Source of the DNA: Pseudofrankia saprophytica
GTDB taxonomy: Bacteria; Actinomycetota; Actinomycetes; Frankiales; Frankiaceae
Reading direction: 5' to 3'
Assembly: GCF_000235425.2 (NCBI RefSeq)
Contig: NZ_KI912266.1
Location: forward strand, 1,347,823-1,411,822
DNA length: 64,000 nt
Of the stretch, positions 54,428 through 63,579 are shown one piece after another. Below the pieces are notes generated by a model, which worked only from the letters and a program-made list of their open reading frames with translations, was not told the DNA's origin and did not search any database. The translations under genes were made by a program, and so were the position numbers. Within the stretch, counting starts at the first letter, position 1. The number at the start of each line of letters is the position of its first letter.

Positions 54428-55419
54428 CGGGTCGCCGTTCCGCGCGGCGCCTCGACGCCGCGCTCGGCCAGCTCGCGGGCAGCCGCGAGGTAGGAGAGCG
54501 ACCCGCGGGAGACCGGGTCGTAGGTCAGCGCCGACTGGCCATAGCTGGGGGCCTCGGCGAGCCGGACGTTGCGCGGGATCGTCGTGCCCAGCACCCGATC
54601 GCCGAAGTGCTCCTTGACCTCCTGCACGACCTGGTCCGCCAGGCGGGTACGGGAGTCGTACATGGTGAGCAGGATCGTCGTGAGCCGGAGCTCCTGGTTC
54701 AGGTGCGCCTGCACCAGGTCGACGTTGCGCAGCAGCTGGCCTAGTCCCTCGAGCGCGTAGTACTCGCACTGGATCGGGATGAGCAGCTCCCTGGCCGCGA
54801 CGAGCGCGTTCACGGTGAGCAGCCCCAGCGACGGCGGGCAGTCGATGAAGACGTAGTCGACCTCGTGGGTCAGCGACGCGATCGCGCGGCGCAGCCGGCC
54901 CTCCCTGGCCACCATGGAGACCAGCTCGATCTCCGCGCCGGCGAGGTCGATCGTCGCGGGGGCGACGAAGAGGCCGTCCGCCTCGCCGGACTTGGCGATC
55001 ACCTCATCGAGCGGCCGGTCGCCTAGCAGCACCTCATAGATGGACGGCACCCCGGAGCGATGGTCCACGCCGAGCGCGGTCGAGGCGTTGCCCTGCGGGT
55101 CGAGGTCGATGACCAGCACGCTGACGCCGTGCATGGCCAGGGCGGCCGCCAGGTTGACGGTCGTCGTGGTCTTGCCGACGCCGCCCTTCTGGTTGGCCAC
55201 CGCGAAGATTCGCTGTCGGGTCGGTCGTGGGAAGGGTCGTCGCCGTTCCATAGTCAGTGCTTCCACCGCCGCTGCCGCCGCCGCTCCGATCGGGGTCGAT
55301 GGGTCCAGAGGGTCCAGCCCCAGCCCCGTCGACGCTGTTTCACGTGGAACACGCCGGTCCGCGCTCCCGCCGTTGCTCTCGTGTCGTCTGTCCCCGTTGT
55401 TGTTCACGCTGCCTGCCAT
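54424..55419 (-). CDS. parA: Chromosome partitioning ATPase ParA
   Basis: ParA is the dimerising ATPase that moves ParB-parS complexes. It has the deviant Walker [15 protein letters not shown], the Walker A' DLDPQGNAS, and Walker [12 protein letters not shown]. The chosen ATG at 55419 gives 331 residues and overlaps the rsmG end by about 80 bases; ATG 55251 ([14 protein letters not shown]) would give 275 residues without overlap and cannot be excluded. The leader between them is Asn/Arg/Ser-rich and lies over parS site 2. Confidence 0.94.
   Translation of the reverse strand: MAGSVNNNGDRRHESNGGSADRRVPRETASTGLGLDPLDPSTPIGAAAAAAVEALTMERRRPFPRPTRQRIFAVANQKGGVGKTTTTVNLAAALAMHGVSVLVIDLDPQGNASTALGVDHRSGVPSIYEVLLGDRPLDEVIAKSGEADGLFVAPATIDLAGAEIELVSMVAREGRLRRAIASLTHEVDYVFIDCPPSLGLLTVNALVAARELLIPIQCEYYALEGLGQLLRNVDLVQAHLNQELRLTTILLTMYDSRTRLADQVVQEVKEHFGDRVLGTTIPRNVRLAEAPSYGQSALTYDPVSRGSLSYLAAARELAERGVEAPRGTATR
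55336..55351. promoter_or_regulatory. parS site 2, overlapping the rsmG stop codon
   Basis: TGTTTCACGTGGAACA matches the parS consensus at 15 of 16 positions. The TGA stop of rsmG is read from the other strand of bases 55340-55342, inside the site. Confidence 0.85.
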
Positions 55420-56098
55420 CGTGCCGATCTCCGACGCTGCGTCGCCCCGCCCCATCAGCCATTCGTTCCGCCGAGACCAGGCGGGTGGGTTCGGCCAGCC
55501 GATCTTCTCCACACTTGAGGACCCGCAAATCCCGCCATCCTTGCGAACGGAGGCCGTCTCGCGCCTCGGCGAGTTCCTCATCGACTCGCGAACCGCGCAT
55601 GGCAAGCATGACACCCCCGGGCCGGACGACTGGAAGCAGCATGCCGCCCAACCGCTCCAACGGGGCCACCGCTCGGGCTACGGCCACATCCCACCGTAGC
55701 CCGTCTTTCCCGACACCGACATCCGGCGCACGCCCCCGCAGCACGGACATCCGGCTCCCACCATCCAGGGCGGCGACCACCTCTCGAAGAAAGACGGTCC
55801 GGCGCTCCATCGGATCGAGGAACACCACCCGCAGATCCGGCCGGGCCAGCGCCAGCGGCACCCCGGGTAGACCGGCGCCGCTACCGACGTCGACGACGGT
55901 CACCCCGGACGGAACGACCTCGGCGAGCACCGCGCAGTTGAGCAGGTGCCGGTCCCACAGCCGGTCGGCCTCCCGCGGACCGATCAGCCCGCGCTCGACG
56001 CCCGCCGTGGCAAGCAGCTCGGCATACCGGATCGCGCTGTCGAGCGCCTCGCCGAACACCTCGGCCGCCATCGGCGGCGGAGTCAGGACCTCACTCAC
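55340..56098 (-). CDS. rsmG: 16S rRNA (guanine527-N7)-methyltransferase RsmG
   Basis: RsmG (GidB) methylates G527 of 16S rRNA with SAM; its loss gives low-level streptomycin resistance. The protein shows DRLWDRHLLNCA and the SAM motif VVDVGSGAGLPGVPLAL, then ARAVAPLERL. From GTG 56098 it has 252 residues. No strong ribosome site was seen; ATG 56071 is possible, and ATG 56212 would add a hydrophobic Val/Pro stretch encoded by simple repeats. The stop codon is part of a parS site. Confidence 0.93.
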   Translation of the reverse strand: MSEVLTPPPMAAEVFGEALDSAIRYAELLATAGVERGLIGPREADRLWDRHLLNCAVLAEVVPSGVTVVDVGSGAGLPGVPLALARPDLRVVFLDPMERRTVFLREVVAALDGGSRMSVLRGRAPDVGVGKDGLRWDVAVARAVAPLERLGGMLLPVVRPGGVMLAMRGSRVDEELAEARDGLRSQGWRDLRVLKCGEDRLAEPTRLVSAERMADGAGRRSVGDRHDGRQREQQRGQTTREQRRERGPACST

Positions 56099-56148
56099 CG
56101 GGCCGCCGCGCAGGCCAACGGGGACGCGGACGGGCACCGGGACAACGG

Positions 56149-56180
56149 GGAACAGGACAAGGAACAGGACAGGGAACAGG
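56149..56180. repeat. Imperfect GGAACAGGACA tandem repeat
   Basis: About two and a half copies of a 12-base unit lie 50-80 bases upstream of the rsmG start, within a longer purine-rich stretch from 56117. Confidence 0.6.
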
Positions 56181-56286
56181 CCGCCGAGCAGCCGCACAAA
56201 CGCCGCACCCACCCAGCATCCACGACGCGCCCGGCAACATGCGCGAAGCCATGCCGACGTACCCGCTCACAGGAGCCATTGGTGAT

Positions 56287-56306
56287 CCGGAGGCAACGGC
56301 CTCCGG
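56287..56306 (-). terminator. Hairpin after the inserted glycosyltransferase gene
   Basis: CCGGAGGC-AACG-GCCTCCGG is a perfect 8-bp stem with a tetraloop. It lies 60 bases after the stop of the glycosyltransferase and before rsmG. Confidence 0.65.
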
Positions 56307-56367
56307 GCCCTCTAGGCAATGCCGGAAGCCTCGGGCCGGCCGGCCAACGACCGACCCAGCCACCGGC

Positions 56368-58359
56368 CTAGCAGCGAACCAGGACGGTGAGGGTCCCGGT
56401 CAGGGCGAAGCCGTGAGCCTCGTCCGGACACCAGCCGGCACGCCGGAGGTCATCCAGGTCCGAGCGAGCGGCCACCGTGTCCGGCTCGAAGACGAAGAGC
56501 AGGATGCGCCGCGGACCGGGCAGGCGAGCCGCGACCCCACGGGCCACCTCGCCCTTGCCCGGTTCGGAGAAGAACAGTGTGTCCGCACGGGGAATCCGGG
56601 CCGGCTCGTCCGGGGCGTCCCGGGCGGGGAGAGCGGCCGGACGCATCGGAGCATCGTCGCTGGCCTCCATGGCATAGATCCAGCCGGGGCGCATCAGCCG
56701 GCCGCCCACCACCACGAGGTCACCCGGCCGGTAGAGCCGGCGTGCCGCGGTCGCGGCGTCGACGGTGAGGTCCAGGCCGCGCAGTCGGTCACGCTGCTCG
56801 TAGAGCCGGCCGTCGCGCGCCGCCGAGGACACCTGAGCTCCGACCCCGACGGCACCAAGCGCCACGACGGCCAGGACCGCCGCCACGCGGCGCAGCGGCC
56901 TCCGCCGTCCCGTAACCAGGCCTACCTGGGTGGGGACCTGGCTCGCCGGGGAACGGGCGTCATCCGCAGCGGTCGTAACCGAAAGCGATGGAGCGATTAC
57001 GTCTCGGCCTAGGGTAGGGGTACCGGCTCCGACGATCTTAAAAAGACGTCGAATCAGGTCGGCGGCACCCGTGACGACGACCAGAACGATCAGTGGGACC
57101 AGGAACAGATTGGTCCGGGTCGGTCCGAAGGGCCAGAATCGGACCGCGCTCGCCGCGAGCATCGCGAGCTGCGCGCCACCGAGCGCGGCGAGCACCTGCC
57201 GGCCGTCGTGCCGCCGGGCAAGCCTCACGACGCCCGCCAGCGCGCACAGGACGACCACCGGGGCGAACAGCCAGACCGACACCCAGGACCCGTCGGTCGG
57301 CGGGTGCAGCAGGCTCGGGTCGTAGCGATCGATACCGGGTGGCGTGCCGGTCACGAAGTCACCCAGCTGGCCGCCGATGAACGAGAGCCCGCCGCCGATT
57401 CCTCGCCCGGCGAGGAACTGCGCGTCCCAGTAGTGCCCCAGTCGTTGGCTGGACTGATGCCCGACGAAGAACAGCGTGTTCGCCCCGGTGAGCACCAGAG
57501 CGGGCGCGGCTTCCAGGGCCCGCCACCCGGCCGCCGCGACGACGCCGGCGGCGCCCTGCCGAGCCCGGGAGGCCCGGCGGGCGCGGACCGCCCCGGCCAC
57601 CACGTCGGCCGCGGCGAGCGGGGCGATGACGAAGACGGCCGGCACGGAGAACAGGCCTACGAGGCCGGCAACCGTACGCCGGGCCAGTCGCCCGCGGTCC
57701 AGGCCACTGTCAGGGCGCTCCGTGCCGCTGTCGGGGATGCTGTCGGGACTGGCGGCAGGGTGAGCATCGCTGGCACGGGTGTTCCCGCGCTCGTCGCCCG
57801 TCCAGAGCAGGACCGCGACGACGGCGGCGAGCGTCTCGACGGTGTACGGCTTGAGCTGGGTGCCGAGGTCGAGAAACGAGCTGTTCAGGCAGGTCCACAG
57901 CGCGGCGAACGCCGCCGGTACCGGTCCGACGAAACGGGCCGTCAGCAGCACGATCCCGACGCCAAGCAGGGGCAGGGCGACGAACCCGGGGAGGCGCAGG
58001 ACCCACGTGTGCCAGCCGAGCAGGTCGCCGCCCAGCCGCTCCATGACCACCCAGCCGGCGGCGGAGGGGGTGTTCGCCCGTGCCAGCTCCGACCAGAACG
58101 AGCCAAGCGGTTCACTGACGAAATGGCCCCGCCAGATCTCGTCGTACCAGAACGGTCGCCGCAGGTAGGCCCGCAGCACGACGTCCAGCGCGACCAGCGC
58201 CAGGCCGACCCCGCCGGCCCACCAGAGGTCGCTTCCGCCGAGGCGGGCGAGGCGGGCCGGCGGGCGACGGCGCGCGCCGCCCGAGGTACGGACGGCGCGC
58301 GCGGACTCGCCGGGCTCGGCCCGCGTCCCCGCCGCGTCGGCCAGGGGAGCGGGCGCCAT
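56368..58359 (-). CDS. GT-C-type membrane glycosyltransferase inserted between jag and rsmG
   Basis: The 663-residue protein has about ten membrane segments and an N-terminal outer loop with YLRRPFWYDEIWRGHF, the acidic pair expected of GT-C enzymes that use polyprenyl-phosphate sugars. The last 150 residues form a soluble extracytoplasmic domain (LVVVGGRLMRPGWIYAM). Acceptor and donor are unknown. The ATG has AGGGG nine bases upstream. The gene separates jag from rsmG, which are normally adjacent, and hairpins flank it on both sides, so it looks like a later insertion. Confidence 0.8.
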   Translation of the reverse strand: MAPAPLADAAGTRAEPGESARAVRTSGGARRRPPARLARLGGSDLWWAGGVGLALVALDVVLRAYLRRPFWYDEIWRGHFVSEPLGSFWSELARANTPSAAGWVVMERLGGDLLGWHTWVLRLPGFVALPLLGVGIVLLTARFVGPVPAAFAALWTCLNSSFLDLGTQLKPYTVETLAAVVAVLLWTGDERGNTRASDAHPAASPDSIPDSGTERPDSGLDRGRLARRTVAGLVGLFSVPAVFVIAPLAAADVVAGAVRARRASRARQGAAGVVAAAGWRALEAAPALVLTGANTLFFVGHQSSQRLGHYWDAQFLAGRGIGGGLSFIGGQLGDFVTGTPPGIDRYDPSLLHPPTDGSWVSVWLFAPVVVLCALAGVVRLARRHDGRQVLAALGGAQLAMLAASAVRFWPFGPTRTNLFLVPLIVLVVVTGAADLIRRLFKIVGAGTPTLGRDVIAPSLSVTTAADDARSPASQVPTQVGLVTGRRRPLRRVAAVLAVVALGAVGVGAQVSSAARDGRLYEQRDRLRGLDLTVDAATAARRLYRPGDLVVVGGRLMRPGWIYAMEASDDAPMRPAALPARDAPDEPARIPRADTLFFSEPGKGEVARGVAARLPGPRRILLFVFEPDTVAARSDLDDLRRAGWCPDEAHGFALTGTLTVLVRC

Positions 58360-58369
58360 TTCAGTAATC

Positions 58370-58490
58370 CCCTAACAACGGCCGCCGGGCGCGCGAAGGA
58401 AGATCCTTATCGCGCGCCCTTGGCCCTCTGATCCCCAAACAACGGCCAAAGGGCACGCGATAAAAGATCATTATCGCGCGCCCTTGGCCT
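58370..58490 (-). terminator. Tandemly duplicated terminator hairpins after khpB
   Basis: Two direct repeats of about 60 bases each contain AACAACGGCC, a hairpin, and TTATCGCGCGCCCTTGGCC. The second stem pairs 58444-58463 with 58471-58489 (one bulge, one mismatch); the first pairs about 58380-58396 with 58408-58425 less perfectly. They end the khpB-side operon before the glycosyltransferase gene. Confidence 0.75.
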
Positions 58491-58491
58491 T

Positions 58492-59028
58492 CTAGACCGG
58501 CATGACGACGACGCAGCGGTTGGGCTCCTCGCCCTCGGACTCGCTGCGCACACCCTCGACGTCCGCGATGACGTCGTGGACGACCTTGCGCTCGAACGGG
58601 GTCATCGGCGCGAGCTTCTCCTTCTTGGAACCGCCGGCGACCCGCTTGGCCACATCGGCGGCGAGCTCGCGCAGCTCGGCGCGACGGCGGGCACGATGGC
58701 CGCCGACGTCGAGCATCAGCCGGCTGCGCTCGCCGGTCTTCTGCAGCACGGCGAGCCGGGTCAGCTCCTGCAGGGCCTCCAGCGTCTCCCCGCTCGGGCC
58801 GATCAGCTTCTCGAGGCCGTCACCGACGACCGCGACGACCGCCCGGCTGCCCTCGACGTCCAGGTCCAGGTCGCCGTCCATGTCGACGATGTCGAGCAGG
58901 CCCTCGATGTAGTCGGCGGCGATCTCGCCTTCCTGCTCCAGGGCAGTCAGCCGCTCCTGCGGGCTCGTCGACGCTTCTGCCCCCGACAAGTCCTCGTCGA
59001 TGGGGGCGGCGAGGTCGGAACTGCTCAT
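58492..59028 (-). CDS. khpB: RNA-binding protein KhpB (Jag)
   Basis: KhpB binds RNA together with KhpA and is linked to cell elongation and wall synthesis. The 178-residue protein has a KH-like domain (IGPSGETLEALQELTRLAV) and a C-terminal R3H domain (MTPFERKVVHDVIAD, then SEGEEPNR). The Jag_N domain of Firmicutes is missing, as usual in actinobacteria. ATG 59028 follows GGAG at eight bases. It belongs to the rpmH-rnpA-yidD-yidC-khpB run. Confidence 0.95.
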   Translation of the reverse strand: MSSSDLAAPIDEDLSGAEASTSPQERLTALEQEGEIAADYIEGLLDIVDMDGDLDLDVEGSRAVVAVVGDGLEKLIGPSGETLEALQELTRLAVLQKTGERSRLMLDVGGHRARRRAELRELAADVAKRVAGGSKKEKLAPMTPFERKVVHDVIADVEGVRSESEGEEPNRCVVVMPV

Positions 59029-59125
59029 CAGCGCAACTCCATGGGTAGGTGGGCCGCCATCGGCGGCGGTCCCTCGTTCAGGGCGCACGAGGTCGGCCGG
59101 CCGCCGGGGGAGCCGTCGCGACCGC

Positions 59126-60436
59126 TCACCGCCGTCCGCCGGGGCGCTTCCCCTTGCCGCCACTCTTGCGCTTCGCGGCCGGGCGCGACCCGCCGACGTG
59201 CCGGGTGACGCCGGCCGGGACAGGAGCCGGGGTCGGCGCGGCCGAGCCGCTCGCCGACGGCGAAGCCTCCGAGTCGGTGATGCCCACGTCCTTCGTGCCC
59301 GAGTCCTTCGTGCCCGAGTCCTTGGCGACGCTGGGCGGCTGCGTTACCCGGTTCGACGCGCCACCGCGCGGCGACCTGGTGCCAGCCGGCGCGGAGCCGC
59401 TCTTGGCGACGGTGGAGCCGTTCGCCGACGTCGTGTTCCGCTTCGTGCCCGCGCCGTTCGCGGTAGCCGGCGGCGTCGCCTTGGTCAGCGAGGTCTGCCG
59501 GGTGCCGGCGGCGGTGCCCTTGCCCTTGGTGCGGGCACCCGGAGCGGGCTTGGCGCCCGGAGCCGGCCGCGACGGGGTCGGGCGGTCACCCGCGGCCGCG
59601 GCGGCGGTCGCGGGGCGCGCGCCGGGCAGCCGGCCGGAGGCGTCCGGCGTCATCGGCGGCATCCGCCTGATGACGTAGAACTGCTGGCCCATGCTCCACA
59701 GGTTGGTGGTGAGCCAGTAGATCAGGACGGCGATCGGGAACCGGAAACCGAAGATGGCCAGCATGACCGGCGAGCCGTAGAGCAGGACCTTCTGGACCAT
59801 CGCCTGCTGCGGGTCGGTCGGCCCGGTGCGGGACATGATCTGGCGCTGGGTGAAGAACGTCGTCGCGCCCATCAGCACGATGAGCACGACAGCGACGATC
59901 TTGACGTGCGTGCCGTTCGCGTGCAGGAAGTCCAGCAGGCTCGACTTCGACGTGAACGAGGTCGCCAGCGAGATGCCGAACACCTTGGCCGAGGCGATCT
60001 GCTCGACCTGGTCGGCGCTCAGGCCCACGCGAGGCCGCCAGATGAGTGAGCCGCCCGGGCCCTCGTTCATCGGCGACAGGTGCGTGAAGACGTGGAACAG
60101 CGCCAGGAACAGCGGGATCTGCAAGAAGATCGGCAGGCAGCCGAGCAGCGGGTTACCGTGCTCCTTCTGCAGGTCCATCATCTTCTGCTGCATGACCTGC
60201 TTGTCGTGCCCGTACTTCTCCCGGATCTCCTTGATCCGGGGCTGCATCAGCTGCATCGTCCGCTGCGACTTCACCTGCCGGACGAACAGCGGGAAGATCA
60301 GGATGCGGACGCAGACGACCAGGAGGACGACAGAGAAGGCCCAGGCGAAGAAGCTGTCCTGGCCGAAGATCGGACCGAAGCCCTTGTGGAAGAAGACAAT
60401 CGCGTTCGCCGCGAGATGGTAAAGCGGATCCAGCAC
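59126..60436 (-). CDS. yidC: Membrane protein insertase YidC
   Basis: YidC inserts and folds membrane proteins with or without SecYEG. The 436-residue protein shows the 60KD_IMP core: FSVVLLVVCVRILIFPLFVRQVKSQRTM, then GNPLLGCLPIFLQIPLFLALF, with five membrane segments. The C-terminal 150 residues are a basic Ala/Pro/Lys-rich tail ending KSGGKGKRPGGRR, likely to contact the ribosome. GTG 60436 is chosen because GGAGGAG lies eight bases upstream. Confidence 0.95.
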   Translation of the reverse strand: MLDPLYHLAANAIVFFHKGFGPIFGQDSFFAWAFSVVLLVVCVRILIFPLFVRQVKSQRTMQLMQPRIKEIREKYGHDKQVMQQKMMDLQKEHGNPLLGCLPIFLQIPLFLALFHVFTHLSPMNEGPGGSLIWRPRVGLSADQVEQIASAKVFGISLATSFTSKSSLLDFLHANGTHVKIVAVVLIVLMGATTFFTQRQIMSRTGPTDPQQAMVQKVLLYGSPVMLAIFGFRFPIAVLIYWLTTNLWSMGQQFYVIRRMPPMTPDASGRLPGARPATAAAAAGDRPTPSRPAPGAKPAPGARTKGKGTAAGTRQTSLTKATPPATANGAGTKRNTTSANGSTVAKSGSAPAGTRSPRGGASNRVTQPPSVAKDSGTKDSGTKDVGITDSEASPSASGSAAPTPAPVPAGVTRHVGGSRPAAKRKSGGKGKRPGGRR

Positions 60437-60440
60437 CGGT

Positions 60441-60812
60441 CTAACTCCTCCAGGCCCCTCGGGCGGACTGTACAGGTACTGGGTCGTACCCACCGCGGGA
60501 TAGCGGCTGGCAGCGCAGCAGGCGCCAGCAGGCAAGCAGGCCGCCTCTTACCCCACCATGCATACGAACGGCGGACAGCGCGTAGGCGCTGCACGACGGC
60601 TCAAATCGGCAGGCGCCGGCCGACCGGGGCGACCAGACGAGCTGGTAGCCGCGGATCAGGGCGGCGAGCAGCCACGCCAGCGGGCCGCGGACGGCGCCGG
60701 AACGGTCACGGGCGACCGCCGGCAGCCACCGGCCGAACGTCGCGGACGCGAGCGTGAGATCGACGAGCGCGAGCGCTCCGAGGGCGCACAGCGCCCAGAC
60801 GGGGCGGCTCAT
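60441..60812 (-). CDS. yidD: Membrane protein insertion efficiency factor YidD
   Basis: YidD is a small membrane-associated protein that assists insertion by YidC. The 123-residue protein contains the family signature IRGYQLVWSPRSAGACRFEPSCSAYA read in parts (RFEPSCS, then RCQPLSRGGYDPVP). It has an N-terminal hydrophobic extension of about 30 residues. Its ATG overlaps the rnpA stop by four bases. Confidence 0.95.
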   Translation of the reverse strand: MSRPVWALCALGALALVDLTLASATFGRWLPAVARDRSGAVRGPLAWLLAALIRGYQLVWSPRSAGACRFEPSCSAYALSAVRMHGGVRGGLLACWRLLRCQPLSRGGYDPVPVQSARGAWRS

Positions 60813-61354
60813 CGTCGGCTCCGGCGCGGCTCGTCCGAGCTCACCGGCCGGCTCACGGCCTCGTCGTCCGGGACGCCGAAGGTCGCGTCCGGCTTGGCCA
60901 CGGCGGCGCGGCCTTCGGCTGGGTTGCCTGACCGGCCCATGACCGGGCGCGGCTTCGCCGTCGTCCCGGGCGTCGTCGCGCGAGCCCGGGCCGGGCGGTC
61001 CCGGCCGGACCGCGTCCGACCGGACCGCATCGCCGCCAGCCCGCGGTCGAGCGCGTCGGCCAGTTCGGCCGAGCTGGCCTCAGCCGACGCGGGCAGCGCG
61101 CGGACGACCAGCAGGGTGCCTGGCGGCACCGAGGCGAGCCGCGAACGGGTCTGTTCCCGCAGGCGCCGACGGACCCGGTTACGGGTCACCGCCGTACCGA
61201 CCTTGCGGCTCACCACGAAGCCGGCCCTGGCCGGGCCGGAGTCACGGGTGCTGAGAGCGTGAACGATCAGCGGCGAACAGCTGAACCGGCGCCCTTCCCG
61301 CCCAATCCGGGCATGCTCGTCCCGGGAGTTGACACGGGCACGGACGGGAAGCAT
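60809..61354 (-). CDS. rnpA: RNase P protein component
   Basis: RnpA supports the RNase P RNA in 5' maturation of tRNAs. The core is clear: GFVVSRKVGTAVTRNRVRRRLRE. From ATG 61354 (MLPVRARVNSRDEHARIGREG) it has 181 residues; the extra length is a C-terminal Arg/Pro/Ala-rich tail of about 65 residues that most bacterial RnpA lack. It lies between rpmH and yidD. Confidence 0.94.
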   Translation of the reverse strand: MLPVRARVNSRDEHARIGREGRRFSCSPLIVHALSTRDSGPARAGFVVSRKVGTAVTRNRVRRRLREQTRSRLASVPPGTLLVVRALPASAEASSAELADALDRGLAAMRSGRTRSGRDRPARARATTPGTTAKPRPVMGRSGNPAEGRAAVAKPDATFGVPDDEAVSRPVSSDEPRRSRR

Positions 61355-61388
61355 CGGAGCCGGTAACCGAGCGCCGGCGATGTCCGCC

Positions 61389-61526
61389 TCAGGCGGACAG
61401 TTCGCGGCGGCCCTTGCGGCGACGGTCGGAGATGATGGCGCGGCCGGCACGGGTACGCATCCGGAGCCGGAACCCGTGGGTGCGGGCCCGCCGACGGTTG
61501 TTCGGCTGGAAGGTGCGCTTGCTCAC
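61389..61526 (-). CDS. rpmH: Large-subunit ribosomal protein bL34
   Basis: This 45-residue protein begins at GTG 61526-61524 and reads [18 protein letters not shown], then [20 protein letters not shown] and RRELSA, which is diagnostic for bL34. It is the first gene of the rnpA-yidD-yidC-khpB run and is divergent from dnaA, the usual order beside oriC. Confidence 0.96.
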   Translation of the reverse strand: MSKRTFQPNNRRRARTHGFRLRMRTRAGRAIISDRRRKGRRELSA

Positions 61527-62034
61527 GTGACGACTCCGGGTAACTGGCGGTCAGGGACGCGACAGGCAGACGCTGTCCGTTCTCAGGCTACGCCAGTGCG
61601 GCTCCCGGTTCGACGCACGCATCGAGAAGAGCGCACCGCACACCCGAAGGACGCTCCCGAGGGACTCCTCGAAAGATCCGGTGGGCACGAGCCGCCCCGT
61701 TAGAGACGACACCCGCTGGCGACGCTCCAGCTTACACAGCCGCGGCCGGGCTCCCCGGCGCCGGACGGGGATAGATGCCGAACGCGCCGAACGGCGCCAA
61801 CGTCTCGCTTAGTTAATCGGCGGGGAAGGGGCTACCGTGCCGGCGGCACGCCGGATGCGGTGTCATGTCCGTACACAGGTTGTGGACGACGATGTGGAGA
61901 ACCCGGTGCGCCGCGCCGTGGTCCCGTCCGAGTCTCACCTGAGTCCACCCGCCGTGCGTCGGCCGAGGGGACGCGACCCCGTCGCGCTCCGAACGCCGCG
62001 TCCGCCGACCTGGCCAACCCGCCGAGGAGCACCC
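61527..62034. other. Divergent region rpmH / dnaA
   Basis: About 508 bases carry the rpmH and dnaA promoters. TGTGGACGA at 61881-61889 is a DnaA-box-like site (one change from TGTGGACAA, the complement of the consensus), suitable for dnaA autoregulation. An in-frame extension of dnaA to 61837 is possible but has no ribosome site. Confidence 0.6.
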
Positions 62035-63579
62035 GTGAACGACCGCGAACCGCCCTCTGCCACGGGTTCCCAGCGCCAGCTACCCCTGGGGGACGACCCT
62101 GACCTGCATGCTGTCTGGCGGCAGGCGGTGGCCGGGGTGGCGGACGGGACGCTGTCCGCGCAGCAGCGGGCCTGGCTGCGGCTGACCAGGCCGCTTGGCC
62201 TGGTGCAGGACACCGCGCTGCTCGCGGCCCCGAACGAGTTCACCAAGGACCTGCTCGACTCCCGGCTGCGCCCGTTCCTGGCCACCGCGCTGACCGCCGC
62301 GTACGGCCGGGAGATCCGGGTGGCCGTCACCGTCGAACATCAGACGGATCCCGAGCCGATGACCGGCCCGATGGTGCTGCCGTCGGCGCCGGTGGCGGTC
62401 ACCCGCGAGCGCGAGGACCCGGCCCACGACGGGGCCGGCCGCGGGGGCGGGGCGCCGGAGCAGTTCCTCGACCCGTCGGCGCCGCCGATCCAGCGGGTGG
62501 CCACCGGGCTCGGCCGCGACCCGGAGCCGCGGCCGTCCGAGCCGGCCCGGCTCAACCCCCGGTACGTCTTCGAGACGTTCGTCATCGGCGACAGCAACCG
62601 GTTCCCGCACGCGGCCGCCGTGGCGGTCGCGGAGGCGCCGGCGAAGGCCTACAACCCGCTGTTCATCTACGGGGACTCGGGACTGGGCAAGACCCACCTG
62701 CTGCACGCGATCGGCCACTACACGCTGAAGCTCTACCCGGACTCCCAGGTGAAGTACGTCAGCACCGAGGAGTTCACCAACGACTTCATCAACTCGATCC
62801 GGGACGACCGGCAGCAGGCCTTCCAACGGCGCTACCGGGACACCGACGTGCTGCTGGTCGACGACATCCAGTTCCTGGAGAACAAGGAGCGGACGCAGGA
62901 GGAGTTCTTCCACACCTTCAACGTCCTGCATGACACCGAGAAGCAGCTGGTCATCTCCTCGGACCGCTCTCCCAAGCAGCTCTCCGCGCTCGAGGACCGG
63001 CTGCGCAGCAGGTTCGAGTGGGGGCTGATCACCGACGTCACGCCGCCGGACCTGGAGACCAGGATCGCGATCCTGTCGAAGAAGGCGGCCACCGAGCGGC
63101 TGCCGGTCCCGCCGGACGTCCTCGAGTACATCGCCACCCACATCCAGCGCAACATCCGCGAGCTCGAGGGCGCGCTCATCCGGGTCGCCGCGTTCGCCAG
63201 CCTGAACAAGTCCCATGTCGACCGCACGCTGGCCGAGATCGTGCTGCGCGACCTCATCCCGGACGCGACCAGCAGCGAGATCACCGCGACCTCGATCATG
63301 AACGCGACTGCGGCGTACTTCGGGGTCTCGATGGAGGACCTGTGCGGCACGTCCCGCAGCCGCGTGCTGGTGACCGCCCGCCAGATCGCGATGTACCTCT
63401 GCCGGGAGCTGACGGACCTGTCGCTGCCGAAGATCGGCCAGCAGTTCGGTGGCCGCGACCACACCACCGTCATGCACGCCGACCGCAAGATCCGCGGCCT
63501 GATGGCGGAACGCCGCGCCATCTACAACCAGGTCACCGAGCTGACCAACCGCATCCGCGCCGAGACCCGGCACCTCTAA
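62035..63579 (+). CDS. dnaA: Chromosomal replication initiator DnaA
   Basis: DnaA binds DnaA boxes at oriC, opens the duplex and loads DnaB. The 514-residue protein has domain I (about 10-90), a short linker, the AAA+ domain with [17 protein letters not shown] and Walker [15 protein letters not shown], and the C-terminal DNA-binding helix-turn-helix with [27 protein letters not shown] 62035 has GAGGAG five bases upstream. The next gene should be dnaN beyond the right edge. Confidence 0.97.
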   Translation: MNDREPPSATGSQRQLPLGDDPDLHAVWRQAVAGVADGTLSAQQRAWLRLTRPLGLVQDTALLAAPNEFTKDLLDSRLRPFLATALTAAYGREIRVAVTVEHQTDPEPMTGPMVLPSAPVAVTREREDPAHDGAGRGGGAPEQFLDPSAPPIQRVATGLGRDPEPRPSEPARLNPRYVFETFVIGDSNRFPHAAAVAVAEAPAKAYNPLFIYGDSGLGKTHLLHAIGHYTLKLYPDSQVKYVSTEEFTNDFINSIRDDRQQAFQRRYRDTDVLLVDDIQFLENKERTQEEFFHTFNVLHDTEKQLVISSDRSPKQLSALEDRLRSRFEWGLITDVTPPDLETRIAILSKKAATERLPVPPDVLEYIATHIQRNIRELEGALIRVAAFASLNKSHVDRTLAEIVLRDLIPDATSSEITATSIMNATAAYFGVSMEDLCGTSRSRVLVTARQIAMYLCRELTDLSLPKIGQQFGGRDHTTVMHADRKIRGLMAERRAIYNQVTELTNRIRAETRHL

